Shown here piece after piece: positions 14,272-22,862 of a stretch of 24,353 nucleotides of DNA (the first letter of the stretch is position 1; each line of letters starts with the position of its first letter). This DNA comes from Ignavibacteria bacterium (GTDB taxonomy: Bacteria; Bacteroidota; Ignavibacteria; Tepidaquicellales; OLB5): positions 1-24,353 of the forward strand of contig JAUQWT010000376.1 in NCBI GenBank assembly GCA_030835005.1, given 5' to 3'. Made by a program: the position numbers and the translations under genes. The notes under the pieces were generated by a model that saw only the letters and a program-made list of their open reading frames with translations, made no database searches and had not been told where the DNA came from.

Positions 14272-16842
14272 TTGAACAGGAAAACAGCACGTTATATCTG
14301 CTTTTTTTTCATATTACTCCTTGCACCGGTATCTCAATTATTATCCCAGACTAAACTATTCACACGTAATTCCCAGGAAATCCCAGAGGTTTATCTCAAG
14401 AATCTTCAAAATGACTACAGGAAGCTTATTAACCTGAACGGCCTGTGGGACTTTTCTTCTCAAACTATCCCGTCTGCTAAGATCCAGGTGCCTTTTTGCT
14501 ATGATTTTAAAGGCAAAGTGAACTGCTCCCGAACATTCGGCACTGGCCTGGAACTTCCTAATGACTGGAATTATGTTATTTATTGCGATGGCATAAATTA
14601 CCAGTCGGAAATAAAAATTAACGGAAATTTTGTGGTCAAGCACGAAGGCGGGTTCACTGCTTTTTCTTCACCAATTGCAGAAGGTATTTTAAAGGAATCA
14701 GGTAACCTGATTGAAATAGCAATAGATAACACGCTTGACGTTTCAAGAACTATCCCTTTGAAAAATACTACAAACTACCCCAAGAACTATGGTGGCATAT
14801 ACAGGGATATTTATATAATGGCAGTTCCCAAGCTGTTTATTAAATCAATTAATGTAGCTTCGGAAATTGATATCAACCTGAACGCAGATCTAAAAAATAC
14901 TATTACACTTACCGGAACCGACATTGAGAAATACTCAGGCGGAGAAAAGAAACTCACTGTTAGAACAGAGCTTCTTGATACTTCCGGAACGGTTAAGGCT
15001 TCAAGTGATGCAGCCGTGTTTTCAGTCTCTTCAAATTCCACAATTCAGGTAATTAATTCATTTAGCCTTAACAGTCCGGTTTATTGGTCTTCTGACTATC
15101 CTTATCTTTATAAACTGAAAGTAACCTTATCCAAAGGTGATGAAATAATAGATTCATATATAACTGATTACGGGATTTATGAGCTTGTGCGAAAATCAGG
15201 CAACATAATGCTCAACAGCAGCGAATTCAAGTTTAAGGGCATAAATTATATAGAGGAATTTGGCGGGATGGGCATGTGCGCCTCGTACAATGATGTTGAG
15301 CGTGATGTTAAAACCATAAAGTCTCTTGGGTGCAATATTGTAAAAATATATGGCCGTCCTGCGAGTCCATACCTCATAGATCTCTGCAACCGATATGGTT
15401 TGCTTATTATGGAGGAACTGCCGGTTTTCACAGTTCCTTCGGGAATACTTGAAACCGAAAATTATCTTCAGCTGGCAGAAAACCAGCTTAGCGAAATGAT
15501 AAGTACACACAAGAACAATCCCTGCATTTTCGCTTATGGTCTTGGCAATGATTTTGAAGTTACCGGGGAAGCCGGACAGAATTACGTCAAGCAAATGGTA
15601 GCTAAAGCAAGATCATTGGATAACAGGCTATTGTATTACTCATCCAGAAACTACTATGAAGATAAATGCAGAAGTCTCGTAGATTTTACAGGGCTTAATT
15701 TTTATGATAACGACCTGAATCTGCTTAAGAACATTTCTACAGATGTTAAGCTCAAGAAAGAAAAGATCTTTATTTCAAATTACGGGAAATTGATCAAGCC
15801 CTCAAATACTTCGGGATACAGTGATCCAAATTCAATTGAATCACAATCAAAATACATAGTAGATTTCAATAAGTTATACAAAGGCTCTTCATTTATGGGT
15901 GGATTCTTACAGTCGTTTACAGACTGGAATTCTGATATGCCGAATCTGAAATACCCCGACCCGGTTAACCAGTATATGCGGACAACTGGACTGTATACAT
16001 TGTTCCGCGAACAGCGTCCTCCTGCAATTATTTTCCGCAAAGAGAATCTGGAAGAAGATATTCCGAATCTGAATATAGGTACATACTCAAAGGAAGCTCC
16101 CCTAGTTTTTGTATTTACGGGGCTGATAACATTTATCCTTTTCATATATCTCGCAAACAGTGTCCGCAGATTCAGAGAAAATGTCTGGAGGGCTTTATTC
16201 AGACCATTTATTTTCTTTACTGATGTAAGAGAGCAGAACCTGATACCGAAATTCCACAATTTTCTTCTTGCTCTGATCCTTTCTGTAGGGAATGCTTTGT
16301 TCTTTGCAAACCTGCTGTATTTCTGGAAAGATTCACAGTTGCTTGATATAATGCTTACAGTTATTGTTTCTTATGATTCGGTGAAGATTTACACTGATCA
16401 GTTTATGACTAATCCAATAAAGCTTACCGGTATCCTCGCACTAATTTCGTTTATTAAAATTTTTGTTTTTGCTGTTATTATTTGGCTGTTTTCGCTTACA
16501 ATAAAATATCGCGTTGGCTTTAACAATATATATACCGTTACTGTTTGGGGATTGCTTCCAACAATACTGCTTCTTGTGATGGGTACTTTCTACATAAGGA
16601 TACTGCAGGCAAATACTGATTTTGTTATAATCGGGCTTGCTTTGGCAGCATTTATTTACCTTCTATCTTTATACCGTGTGCTCAAAGGTACGTATATCAT
16701 TTTTGATACCTTTTTTATCAAAGTGTATGCATACGGGATTCTTTCTATAGTTGTTCTTGGAGGCGGCATTTTATTTTATCTGAATACTACGAAATTCGTA
16801 TTCGATTATTATAAGCTGGTTTTGACATTCCTGAAATTTTAA
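14272..16842 (+). CDS. Glycoside hydrolase family 2-like protein fused to a Yip1-like membrane domain; catalytic glutamates apparently lost
   Basis: This encodes 856 residues. The TTG start is chosen because it opens a good signal peptide (RYICFFFILLLAPVSQLLSQ). Residues about 50-190 are a GH2 sugar-binding jelly roll (LINLNGLWDF ... NYGGIYRDIYIM), about 195-305 an Ig-like domain, and about 310-580 a GH2 TIM barrel (FKFKGINYIEEFGG, DVKTIKSLGCNIVKIY, LCNRYGLLIMEELPVF). The acid/base motif, normally GNE, reads LGND (Asp427). The nucleophile motif, normally SEYG, reads ISNYG (Asn503). Both key glutamates therefore seem replaced, and a hydrolase activity is doubtful. Residues about 609-837 hold about six membrane helices resembling Yip1-family domains (VTVWGLLPTILLLVMG). 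It is probably a membrane-anchored sugar-binding or sensor protein facing outward; the function is not known. Confidence 0.8.
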   Translation: MNRKTARYICFFFILLLAPVSQLLSQTKLFTRNSQEIPEVYLKNLQNDYRKLINLNGLWDFSSQTIPSAKIQVPFCYDFKGKVNCSRTFGTGLELPNDWNYVIYCDGINYQSEIKINGNFVVKHEGGFTAFSSPIAEGILKESGNLIEIAIDNTLDVSRTIPLKNTTNYPKNYGGIYRDIYIMAVPKLFIKSINVASEIDINLNADLKNTITLTGTDIEKYSGGEKKLTVRTELLDTSGTVKASSDAAVFSVSSNSTIQVINSFSLNSPVYWSSDYPYLYKLKVTLSKGDEIIDSYITDYGIYELVRKSGNIMLNSSEFKFKGINYIEEFGGMGMCASYNDVERDVKTIKSLGCNIVKIYGRPASPYLIDLCNRYGLLIMEELPVFTVPSGILETENYLQLAENQLSEMISTHKNNPCIFAYGLGNDFEVTGEAGQNYVKQMVAKARSLDNRLLYYSSRNYYEDKCRSLVDFTGLNFYDNDLNLLKNISTDVKLKKEKIFISNYGKLIKPSNTSGYSDPNSIESQSKYIVDFNKLYKGSSFMGGFLQSFTDWNSDMPNLKYPDPVNQYMRTTGLYTLFREQRPPAIIFRKENLEEDIPNLNIGTYSKEAPLVFVFTGLITFILFIYLANSVRRFRENVWRALFRPFIFFTDVREQNLIPKFHNFLLALILSVGNALFFANLLYFWKDSQLLDIMLTVIVSYDSVKIYTDQFMTNPIKLTGILALISFIKIFVFAVIIWLFSLTIKYRVGFNNIYTVTVWGLLPTILLLVMGTFYIRILQANTDFVIIGLALAAFIYLLSLYRVLKGTYIIFDTFFIKVYAYGILSIVVLGGGILFYLNTTKFVFDYYKLVLTFLKF

Positions 16843-16855
16843 TACTTTTTTAACA

Positions 16856-16895
16856 TACTTAGCCAATTTTTAATTATATTTGTAGTGGCTAAGTA
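16856..16895 (+). promoter_or_regulatory. 10-bp inverted repeat around a TATATTTG element upstream of smc
   Basis: TACTTAGCCA (16856-16865) and TGGCTAAGTA (16886-16895) are perfect inverted repeats separated by 20 nt. TATATTTG (16875-16882), a -7-like box, lies inside the spacer. The start of smc is 30 nt downstream. The repeat could be an operator over the smc promoter, or a weak terminator of the upstream gene (no T tail). Confidence 0.4.
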
Positions 16896-16925
16896 AGTGG
16901 ATTTAGAGACATTTAATATAACTAT

Positions 16926-19900
16926 TTGTATTTAAGTAAGCTGGAAATATTCGGATTTAAGTCATTTGCCGATAAGATCTCTGTTGATTTCGATGCAGGT
17001 ATGACTTCAATCGTAGGCCCGAACGGCTGCGGCAAAACTAACATTGTTGATGCTGTCCGCTGGGCAATCGGCGAACAAAAAGCCAGCGTACTTAGAAGCT
17101 CCACAATGGAGAACGTTATATTTAACGGCACAAAGAACCGTAAACCGCTTGGATACGCAGAAGTTTCCCTGACGATACAAAACACAAAAGGCATACTTCC
17201 CTCGGAGTACACCGAAATAAAACTAACCCGCAGGTGTTTCCGTGACGGAACCAGCAATTATATGTTAAATGGCGTTAACTGCCGTCTGAAGGATATTACA
17301 GCCCTTTTTATGGATACTGGCATGGGCTCTGATGCATATTCGGTTATTGAGCTCAAAATGGTAAATGAGATACTTTCCCACCGTACACAGGATAGACGTA
17401 AACTGTTTGAAGAAGCATCCGGTATTACAAAGTATAAAGAACGGCGCCGAGAGGCATTATACAAGCTTGAAATTGCTAAAGAAAATATCAACGAAGCAAA
17501 TATAGAGATCCGGAACAGACAGCGAACCGTAAACGCTTACGAAAGAATTGCCCAGAAGCAGCAGGAAGCAAAAGAGATCAGCACACGCCTTAAGGATATT
17601 GAAATCGATTATCATCAGCGGGCTTATTCCAAGTTAATTGATGAGACCAAAAATATTGAAGAACAGCTAAAAAGCAAAGAGACCGAAAGAGAAGTTCTGC
17701 AGTCAAGGCTGAATGATAATGAAACGATCATAGAGAAGTATAAAGTTGAGCTGAATGACACAGAAAGCAGGCTGAATGAATCACGCGATAAGCTGAATAA
17801 TATTAATTTGCAGATTAACGAGATCCAGACATCCATATCAATAGCCGAGCAAAGAATAAAGTATCTGCATGAAAATATTGACCGGTTTTCAAGGGAAAAG
17901 ATAGATATTGAATCTGAAATTGAAAAACTTTTGGTTAACAAAACTTCAATTGAAGATAAAATTGTTGTGCTGAAGAGCACACAGGAGCTTATGGAAGGTT
18001 CTCAGAACACAAAGAAGGGGGCACTGGATGAAACTGAGCATAAGGTTAAATCCAGCAAAGAAGAGCTCAAGGATTTGACCCTTAAGCATGCAGCATCTTC
18101 TAAAGAACTCGTTGAAAAACAGAATGAATACGAGATCATAAAGAACAGACTTGAAGACCAGCTTTCACGTTCTGGTAAGCTTACCGAAGAGAATATTGTA
18201 AATATTAATAAAGTTTCTGCCTTTGATAAGGAAATTCATGAAGTTGAAACTGAACTTGCTGTTCTTAAAGATAAGCTTGCTAAATTAACAGCCGAGCACG
18301 AAGAACAGAAGAGCATTAAAGGAAGTTACGCAGAAGAGATCAGCAGGCTTGAAAAAGAAATAATTTATAAAAAGCACGAAGCAGATAAGCTTGGCAGCAA
18401 GATCGGGTTTCAGAAAAACCTGCTTGAAAATTATGATGATTATTCTGAAGGTATAAGATACCTTGTTAAAGAAACCGGCGAAAAAGGCGCAAATGTAGTG
18501 ATCGATAAGCTTGAAGTTGATGATAAATTTAAGATCGCTATTGAAACAGCTCTTGGAGAGATATCAAATTACCTTATTGTGAACGATCCCGATGCTGCAG
18601 ATCACTTCATTAGAATTCTTACTCATGAGCAAAAAGGCAAAGTTACTTTTATTATAAAAGACCAGCTTTACAATACAACACTTAATATTTTCCAGGAAGA
18701 ATTCCCTGAGATACTTTCTCATGAAGGTGTTTATGGATGGGCAGATAGTTTTGTCAAATGCCCTGATGAATATTTAATGATATATAAATATCTACTGGAT
18801 GAGTTTATAATTGTTGAGAATCTGGATATAGCAAGGAAGCTCTCAAAGGATACTTTCATTAAGTTCATTACTCTTGACGGAGATATTGTTACCAACAGCT
18901 TTTTGCGCGCAGGAAGCAAAACAAATGTTGAATCGCTCAAGATTGGACGTGAGAAGCTCATAGCAGAGCTGCAGTCTAATATTGCAGTTATAGAAACGTC
19001 AATAGAAGCTGATAGCAGGAAACTCGCAGAGCTCAGAAGCAGCTTTGCCGGTATTGATATCGAGATTCGTGCAGGTAATATTCAGGAGTTGAAGGCTTCA
19101 GTGCTGAATTGCAGCGGAAAAATCCAGCAGATAGAATATCAAAAATCCGAAACCAACAAGCTTATAGCCGGATATAAAGAAGAAAATGACGATCTGAGCG
19201 CTTCAAATAAAGAGCTTTCCGAAAAAATGGATGCCCTGATAGTGGAAATTGAAAGTGCAGAAAATGTAAAGTATCAGCGTGAGAAAGAGCTTGAGCATTT
19301 TACAACCGAGCTTGAAAACCTTGCCGATGAGCTAACAAGCAAGCGTGAAGAGTATAACTCATTTAATATTGAAATTACCAAGATCAAAGCAGAGATCTCT
19401 AATCTTGATAATGAGCATATCAGAACTGAAGAAAGTATCAAATCCAGAAGGGGCAACATAGAAGCAAGGGCTCTTGAGTGCAATGAATATGAGAATGAGA
19501 TCAGAAAACTTCAGAGCCAGATCGAGTCATACAATCCGGACGGGACTGTAAACGGATATAAGCCAAGGCTAAGGCTCTTGGAAACTGAAAGAGCAGGCAT
19601 TGAGTCTGATTTCAGCTTTATCCGAAGCGAATATGAAGTAAAACGTTCGCTGGTTGATAAAGTTGAGCATGAACAAAAAACTCTTAGGAATAACAGGGAC
19701 GGGTTTATTGATTTCATTCACAAGAATGAAATGCAGCTTACAAAAGACCGCCTTGAGATCAAGGAACACAAAGACAGAATTAAAGAAGAATACGATCTTG
19801 CAATACAATACACAGTCTACGAAGACCGTGAAATCTTTGATTATACAAGAGCAAAAGCTGAAGTTGACCGTTTAAGGAATAAATTAAGACAGCTTGGAGG

Positions 19901-20516
19901 CTCCGGGCAAATGGAGCTTGGAATTTATGAGCAGGAAAAGCAGGAACTTGAAAAGCTGACGGAAGAAAGAAACGATCTGGTTAAGGCAGAGCATGATCTG
20001 ATAGGTTTGATCGATGAGATAAACAAGACTGCACAGAATAAGTTTACTGAAACTTTTGAAATGATCAGACAGAACTTCATGGCAATATTCCGTGAATTGT
20101 TTATGGAAGGTGATGAATCTGACCTGAAACTCGTTATCGATCCGGATAATCCAGATCCGCTTGATGCAAAAATAGAGATTATCGCCAAACCGAGGGGAAA
20201 ACGCCCTCAATTGATAGATCTGCTTTCAGGCGGTGAGAAAACTTTAACTGCTATTGCACTGCTTTTCGCTATTTACCAGGTTAAGCCTTCGCCTTTCTGC
20301 ATACTGGATGAGGTTGATGCCCCGCTTGATGATGCTAATATTGACAGGTTCATTAAGATCATCCGCAAGTTCTCTGAGGATACTCAGTTTATTATTGTTA
20401 CACACAATAAACGTACTATGGAAGCAGCCGACTCAATGTATGGTGTTACCATGGCTGAGCAGGGAATCTCTACAATAGTAAACGTAAAATTCAACGATCA
20501 GAAAATAGCATCATAA
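16926..20516 (+). CDS. smc: Chromosome partition protein SMC
   Basis: This is a 1196-residue SMC ATPase that compacts and segregates the chromosome with ScpA and ScpB. The start is TTG, giving MYLSKLEIFGFKSFADK, the canonical SMC N-terminus; no ATG lies before the Walker A motif. Walker A is GPNGCGKT (31-38), two long coiled coils cover about 165-505 and 680-1030, and the hinge domain lies at about 505-640 (GIRYLVKETGEKGANVVIDK). The ABC signature is LLSGGEKTL (Ser1101-Gly1103), and Walker B is CILDEVDAPLDD (Asp1128, Glu1129). All ATPase motifs are intact and the length is normal. It begins 84 nt after the GH2-like gene. scpA and scpB are not in the window. Confidence 0.98.
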   Translation: MYLSKLEIFGFKSFADKISVDFDAGMTSIVGPNGCGKTNIVDAVRWAIGEQKASVLRSSTMENVIFNGTKNRKPLGYAEVSLTIQNTKGILPSEYTEIKLTRRCFRDGTSNYMLNGVNCRLKDITALFMDTGMGSDAYSVIELKMVNEILSHRTQDRRKLFEEASGITKYKERRREALYKLEIAKENINEANIEIRNRQRTVNAYERIAQKQQEAKEISTRLKDIEIDYHQRAYSKLIDETKNIEEQLKSKETEREVLQSRLNDNETIIEKYKVELNDTESRLNESRDKLNNINLQINEIQTSISIAEQRIKYLHENIDRFSREKIDIESEIEKLLVNKTSIEDKIVVLKSTQELMEGSQNTKKGALDETEHKVKSSKEELKDLTLKHAASSKELVEKQNEYEIIKNRLEDQLSRSGKLTEENIVNINKVSAFDKEIHEVETELAVLKDKLAKLTAEHEEQKSIKGSYAEEISRLEKEIIYKKHEADKLGSKIGFQKNLLENYDDYSEGIRYLVKETGEKGANVVIDKLEVDDKFKIAIETALGEISNYLIVNDPDAADHFIRILTHEQKGKVTFIIKDQLYNTTLNIFQEEFPEILSHEGVYGWADSFVKCPDEYLMIYKYLLDEFIIVENLDIARKLSKDTFIKFITLDGDIVTNSFLRAGSKTNVESLKIGREKLIAELQSNIAVIETSIEADSRKLAELRSSFAGIDIEIRAGNIQELKASVLNCSGKIQQIEYQKSETNKLIAGYKEENDDLSASNKELSEKMDALIVEIESAENVKYQREKELEHFTTELENLADELTSKREEYNSFNIEITKIKAEISNLDNEHIRTEESIKSRRGNIEARALECNEYENEIRKLQSQIESYNPDGTVNGYKPRLRLLETERAGIESDFSFIRSEYEVKRSLVDKVEHEQKTLRNNRDGFIDFIHKNEMQLTKDRLEIKEHKDRIKEEYDLAIQYTVYEDREIFDYTRAKAEVDRLRNKLRQLGGSGQMELGIYEQEKQELEKLTEERNDLVKAEHDLIGLIDEINKTAQNKFTETFEMIRQNFMAIFRELFMEGDESDLKLVIDPDNPDPLDAKIEIIAKPRGKRPQLIDLLSGGEKTLTAIALLFAIYQVKPSPFCILDEVDAPLDDANIDRFIKIIRKFSEDTQFIIVTHNKRTMEAADSMYGVTMAEQGISTIVNVKFNDQKIAS

Positions 20517-20605
20517 AAATTCAATTCCGCACTACTTGTTAAATTATTTCAAAATGCTCTCTTAATTAATTCTTCAAATTTAAAAAGCATTTCAAACTAA
20601 CCAAA

Positions 20606-21655
20606 ATGACAAACGAACAAAAACAATTTCTTGTTAACCTTGTTAACACACCTGCCCCATCAGGCTTCGAAGAACCCGTTCAGAAGATCTGGAAAGAAGA
20701 AGTAGAGAAGTTTTGCCCTGATATCACAAAAGATGTCCATGGCAGCTTGACAGCAGTGATGAACCCCGGCAAAGAAAAATCAATAATGATTGTAGGTCAT
20801 TCAGATGAAGTGGGACTTATAATCAACTATATAAACGATGATGGATTCATTTTTGTCAGACCTATTGGCGGAATTGATCCGACCATTCTGGCATCTCACC
20901 GTGCAAGAATTCTGACTAAGAAAGGAATTGTACCCGCTGTTATCGGCAGAACATCTCTTCATTTATTAACAAATACACAAAGAGATAAAAAACTTGAAAT
21001 GCATGATGTTTGGCTGGATATTGGAGCTAAAAACAGAAAAGATGCTCAAAAGTTTATTTCAATCGGAGACCCCGTAGTATTTGGCGAAGACTATCAGGAA
21101 ATGACTAACGGCATCGCAATATCAAGATGCTGGGATAACCGTATTGGTGTATATATAGTAGCAGAGACACTCAGAAAGCTTTCAAAAGTCAAGAATTTAA
21201 GGAACACTGTTTACGGAGTCTCCTCTGTACAGGAAGAAACAGGTGTTTGGGGAGCAGGCAATCCAGCTTACATATATAAACCGAATGCGGCTGTAGCAAT
21301 TGATGTTATCCCCTGCTCGGATCAGCCTGAGATCCCAAAGGAGAAATTCGGAGTTACAAAACTTTCTGAAGGTCCGGTTATAACAAGAGGAGTTCGCAGC
21401 AATAATAAGATCGCTGATGAACTGATTGAATCTGCTAAACGTAAAAAAATGAAATATCAGATCGATGTTGATTACGGGCACACATGGACAGATGCAGATC
21501 CGATATCTCAATCAAGATCAGGAGTTGCCATAGGAGTTGTATCGGTTGCAACCAGATACCTGCATTCATCAGTTGAAACTTTAAGTTTGAAGGATATCGA
21601 TCTTACTGTTGATCTTTTAACAGAATATATTACAAAAACAAAATTAGAATTCTAA
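20606..21655 (+). CDS. M42 family metallopeptidase (glutamyl/deblocking aminopeptidase-like)
   Basis: This encodes 349 residues. M42 enzymes are cytoplasmic dinuclear zinc or cobalt aminopeptidases that form dodecameric shells. The set of expected residues is present: His65 and Asp67 in GHSDEVG, bridging Asp176 in CWDNRIG, catalytic and ligand Glu209/Glu210 in QEETGVWG, Asp232 in AIDV, and His319 in RYLHSSVE. The opening TPAPSGFEEPV is also typical. Endoglucanase and cellulase labels sometimes given to this family are historical. It lies 89 nt after smc and is followed after only 4 nt by the FKBP gene, so the latter two form an operon. The 89-nt gap shows no clear promoter. Confidence 0.95.
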   Translation: MTNEQKQFLVNLVNTPAPSGFEEPVQKIWKEEVEKFCPDITKDVHGSLTAVMNPGKEKSIMIVGHSDEVGLIINYINDDGFIFVRPIGGIDPTILASHRARILTKKGIVPAVIGRTSLHLLTNTQRDKKLEMHDVWLDIGAKNRKDAQKFISIGDPVVFGEDYQEMTNGIAISRCWDNRIGVYIVAETLRKLSKVKNLRNTVYGVSSVQEETGVWGAGNPAYIYKPNAAVAIDVIPCSDQPEIPKEKFGVTKLSEGPVITRGVRSNNKIADELIESAKRKKMKYQIDVDYGHTWTDADPISQSRSGVAIGVVSVATRYLHSSVETLSLKDIDLTVDLLTEYITKTKLEF

Positions 21656-21659
21656 TCAG

Positions 21660-22082
21660 ATGAAAAAAATAATTTTAAATTCAGTTTTACTAATATTAAT
21701 CATTTCATTAATTGGAGGATGTTCAAAAGAAATGACAGGAAACGAACAAACAACTGCAACGGGATTGAAATATGTAGATGAAAAAGTTGGCGAAGGCGCT
21801 TCGCCGGTTGCCGGAAAAACAGTTACCGTTCACTACACCGGTACGCTTGAAAACGGAACAAAATTTGACAGCTCCCGAGACAGGAACCAGCCGTTTTCAT
21901 TTACTATTGGCGTTGGGCAGGTTATTAAAGGATGGGATGAAGGCGTAATGAGTATGAAAGTTGGCGGCAAACGCAAGCTTATAATTCCTCCGGCTCTTGG
22001 TTACGGAATAAAAGGGGCCGGCTCTGTAATACCGCCCAATGCAACACTTATATTTGATGTTGAATTGCTTGAAGTAAAATAG
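21660..22082 (+). CDS. FKBP-type peptidyl-prolyl cis-trans isomerase, lipoprotein
   Basis: This encodes 140 residues: signal peptide with lipobox LIGGC (Cys21), short linker, then one FKBP domain (about 36-140). VTVHYTGTLENGTKFDSS, FTIGVGQVIKGWDEGVMSM, GGKRKLIIPPALGYG and IPPNATLIFDVELLEV are canonical, including the aromatic pocket residues. It should speed proline isomerisation during folding of exported proteins in the periplasm, held to a membrane by its lipid. It starts 4 nt after the M42 peptidase stop codon and is followed by a terminator, so it is the last gene of that unit. Confidence 0.96.
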   Translation: MKKIILNSVLLILIISLIGGCSKEMTGNEQTTATGLKYVDEKVGEGASPVAGKTVTVHYTGTLENGTKFDSSRDRNQPFSFTIGVGQVIKGWDEGVMSMKVGGKRKLIIPPALGYGIKGAGSVIPPNATLIFDVELLEVK

Positions 22083-22091
22083 GTTAACTAA

Positions 22092-22115
22092 AAGGGGCTC
22101 TAAGGCCCCTTCTTT
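22092..22115 (+). terminator. Intrinsic terminator after the FKBP gene
   Basis: AAGGGGC (22092-22098), loop TCTAAG, GCCCCTT (22105-22111), then TCTTT. It lies 10 nt after the stop. The rest of the gap to 22198 shows nothing clear. Confidence 0.8.
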
Positions 22116-22198
22116 AATTGACTTGGTATGAACAAGTGATGACGCTCACGTCCCTTTAGACAGCAAGTAATTTTGTGAATCTCACCAGTTTAGTTTGA

Positions 22199-22561
22199 TT
22201 ACTTTGCCCCCGTATCTGCCTGCATCATTTCGAACAGATTACCTTCCACATCTTTAAAATAACAAAGCCAGCCTACGCCTGGAACAGCCATCTTGGGAAC
22301 TGTTATTCTACCTCCGGCAGATTCAACTTTAGTAATATATCCGTCTATATCCGATACATCAATTGTATTAACCACTACAGGCTCACCTTTGCTTCTGACG
22401 AAACCACCGTTGATACCGGCAGATTTCTCATCACCTGTTGATATCAGCCAATATTCCTCATTACCCCACCTGTTGAATTTCCAGTCAAATACTGTTTCAT
22501 AGAATTTTTTAACACCCTCGGGGTCCTTTGTAACGATCTCAAAATGTACAACTCTTGACAT
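22199..22561 (-). CDS. VOC family (glyoxalase/bleomycin-resistance fold) protein
   Basis: This encodes 120 residues; GGAAG precedes ATG 22561. A single VOC module pair is visible: VVHFEIVTKDPEGVKKFYETVFDWKF with His6 or its neighbour as likely metal ligand, and the closing CYFKDVEGNLFEMMQ with Glu near residue 112. Such proteins form dimers with a metal or ligand site between paired beta-alpha-beta units. The WKF ... GINGGFV ... VVNTIDVSDID pattern matches the many uncharacterised members labelled VOC family protein. The substrate is unknown. The gene is divergent from the microprotein gene at 22700; its own promoter is unclear. Confidence 0.9.
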   Translation of the reverse strand: MSRVVHFEIVTKDPEGVKKFYETVFDWKFNRWGNEEYWLISTGDEKSAGINGGFVRSKGEPVVVNTIDVSDIDGYITKVESAGGRITVPKMAVPGVGWLCYFKDVEGNLFEMMQADTGAK

Positions 22562-22637
22562 GATTTCTTCCGATTTTTTAAAGTTTTTAATTATTTCTAA
22601 TGGCAGAAGTGCAAAATATAATCCACAAATGATAAAT

Positions 22638-22667
22638 GCAACCTTTTACAATTATCAGGCGTCTAAA
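22638..22667 (+). promoter_or_regulatory. ECF-sigma-type promoter (copy C) for the 35-aa membrane microprotein
   Basis: GCAACCTTTT (22638-22647), 12 nt, CGTCTAAA (22660-22667). The -10 block is identical to copies A and B, the spacing equals copy B, and the -35 block differs at three positions (GCAACCTTTT against GCAAGTTTTT counting the shifted T run). It lies in the gap after the divergent VOC gene and points at the small ORF, with a predicted leader of about 26 nt. Confidence 0.68.
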
Positions 22668-22699
22668 CAATATAAGAAATACAAAGAAAGGTACTATTG

Positions 22700-22807
22700 A
22701 TGGAAGTTATGAAGTTAAAGACCATGGAAAAACTCGCTGCAGGTCTGGTAATGTTGAACATAATAGTTTTGGCAATTATGTGTTATGATTTCTATTTGAA
22801 GTTCTAG
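22700..22807 (+). CDS. 35-residue membrane microprotein
   Basis: ATG 22700 to TAG 22807 encodes 35 residues: a short amphipathic basic segment (MEVMKLKTMEKLAA) followed by one membrane helix (about 14-31, GLVMLNIIVLAIMCYDF) and a LKF end. AGAAAGG precedes the start by about 9 nt. The ORF is too short for standard gene finders, but it has an ECF-type promoter 33 nt upstream and a strong terminator 56 nt downstream, so a dedicated short transcript is likely. No family is recognised. Single-helix stress-induced microproteins often bind membrane complexes; that would be inference here. Cys28 is the only cysteine. Confidence 0.62.
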   Translation: MEVMKLKTMEKLAAGLVMLNIIVLAIMCYDFYLKF

Positions 22808-22862
22808 CTAAAGATTTTGCCTCATTAAACATCGTTAAGCGATTACCTCCGTTTAACTATTT

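Noticed and set aside
15196..16259. Long minus-strand ORFs of 132 and 159 codons
   Set aside because: They lie wholly inside the GH2-like gene in antisense and show no domain or export signal.
22155..22170. TTTAGACAGCAAG near the VOC gene as a fourth ECF promoter
   Set aside because: Only GTCTAAA is shared; on the minus strand no GCAAG/GCAAC T-rich block lies 11-12 nt upstream, and the site points away from any gene start.
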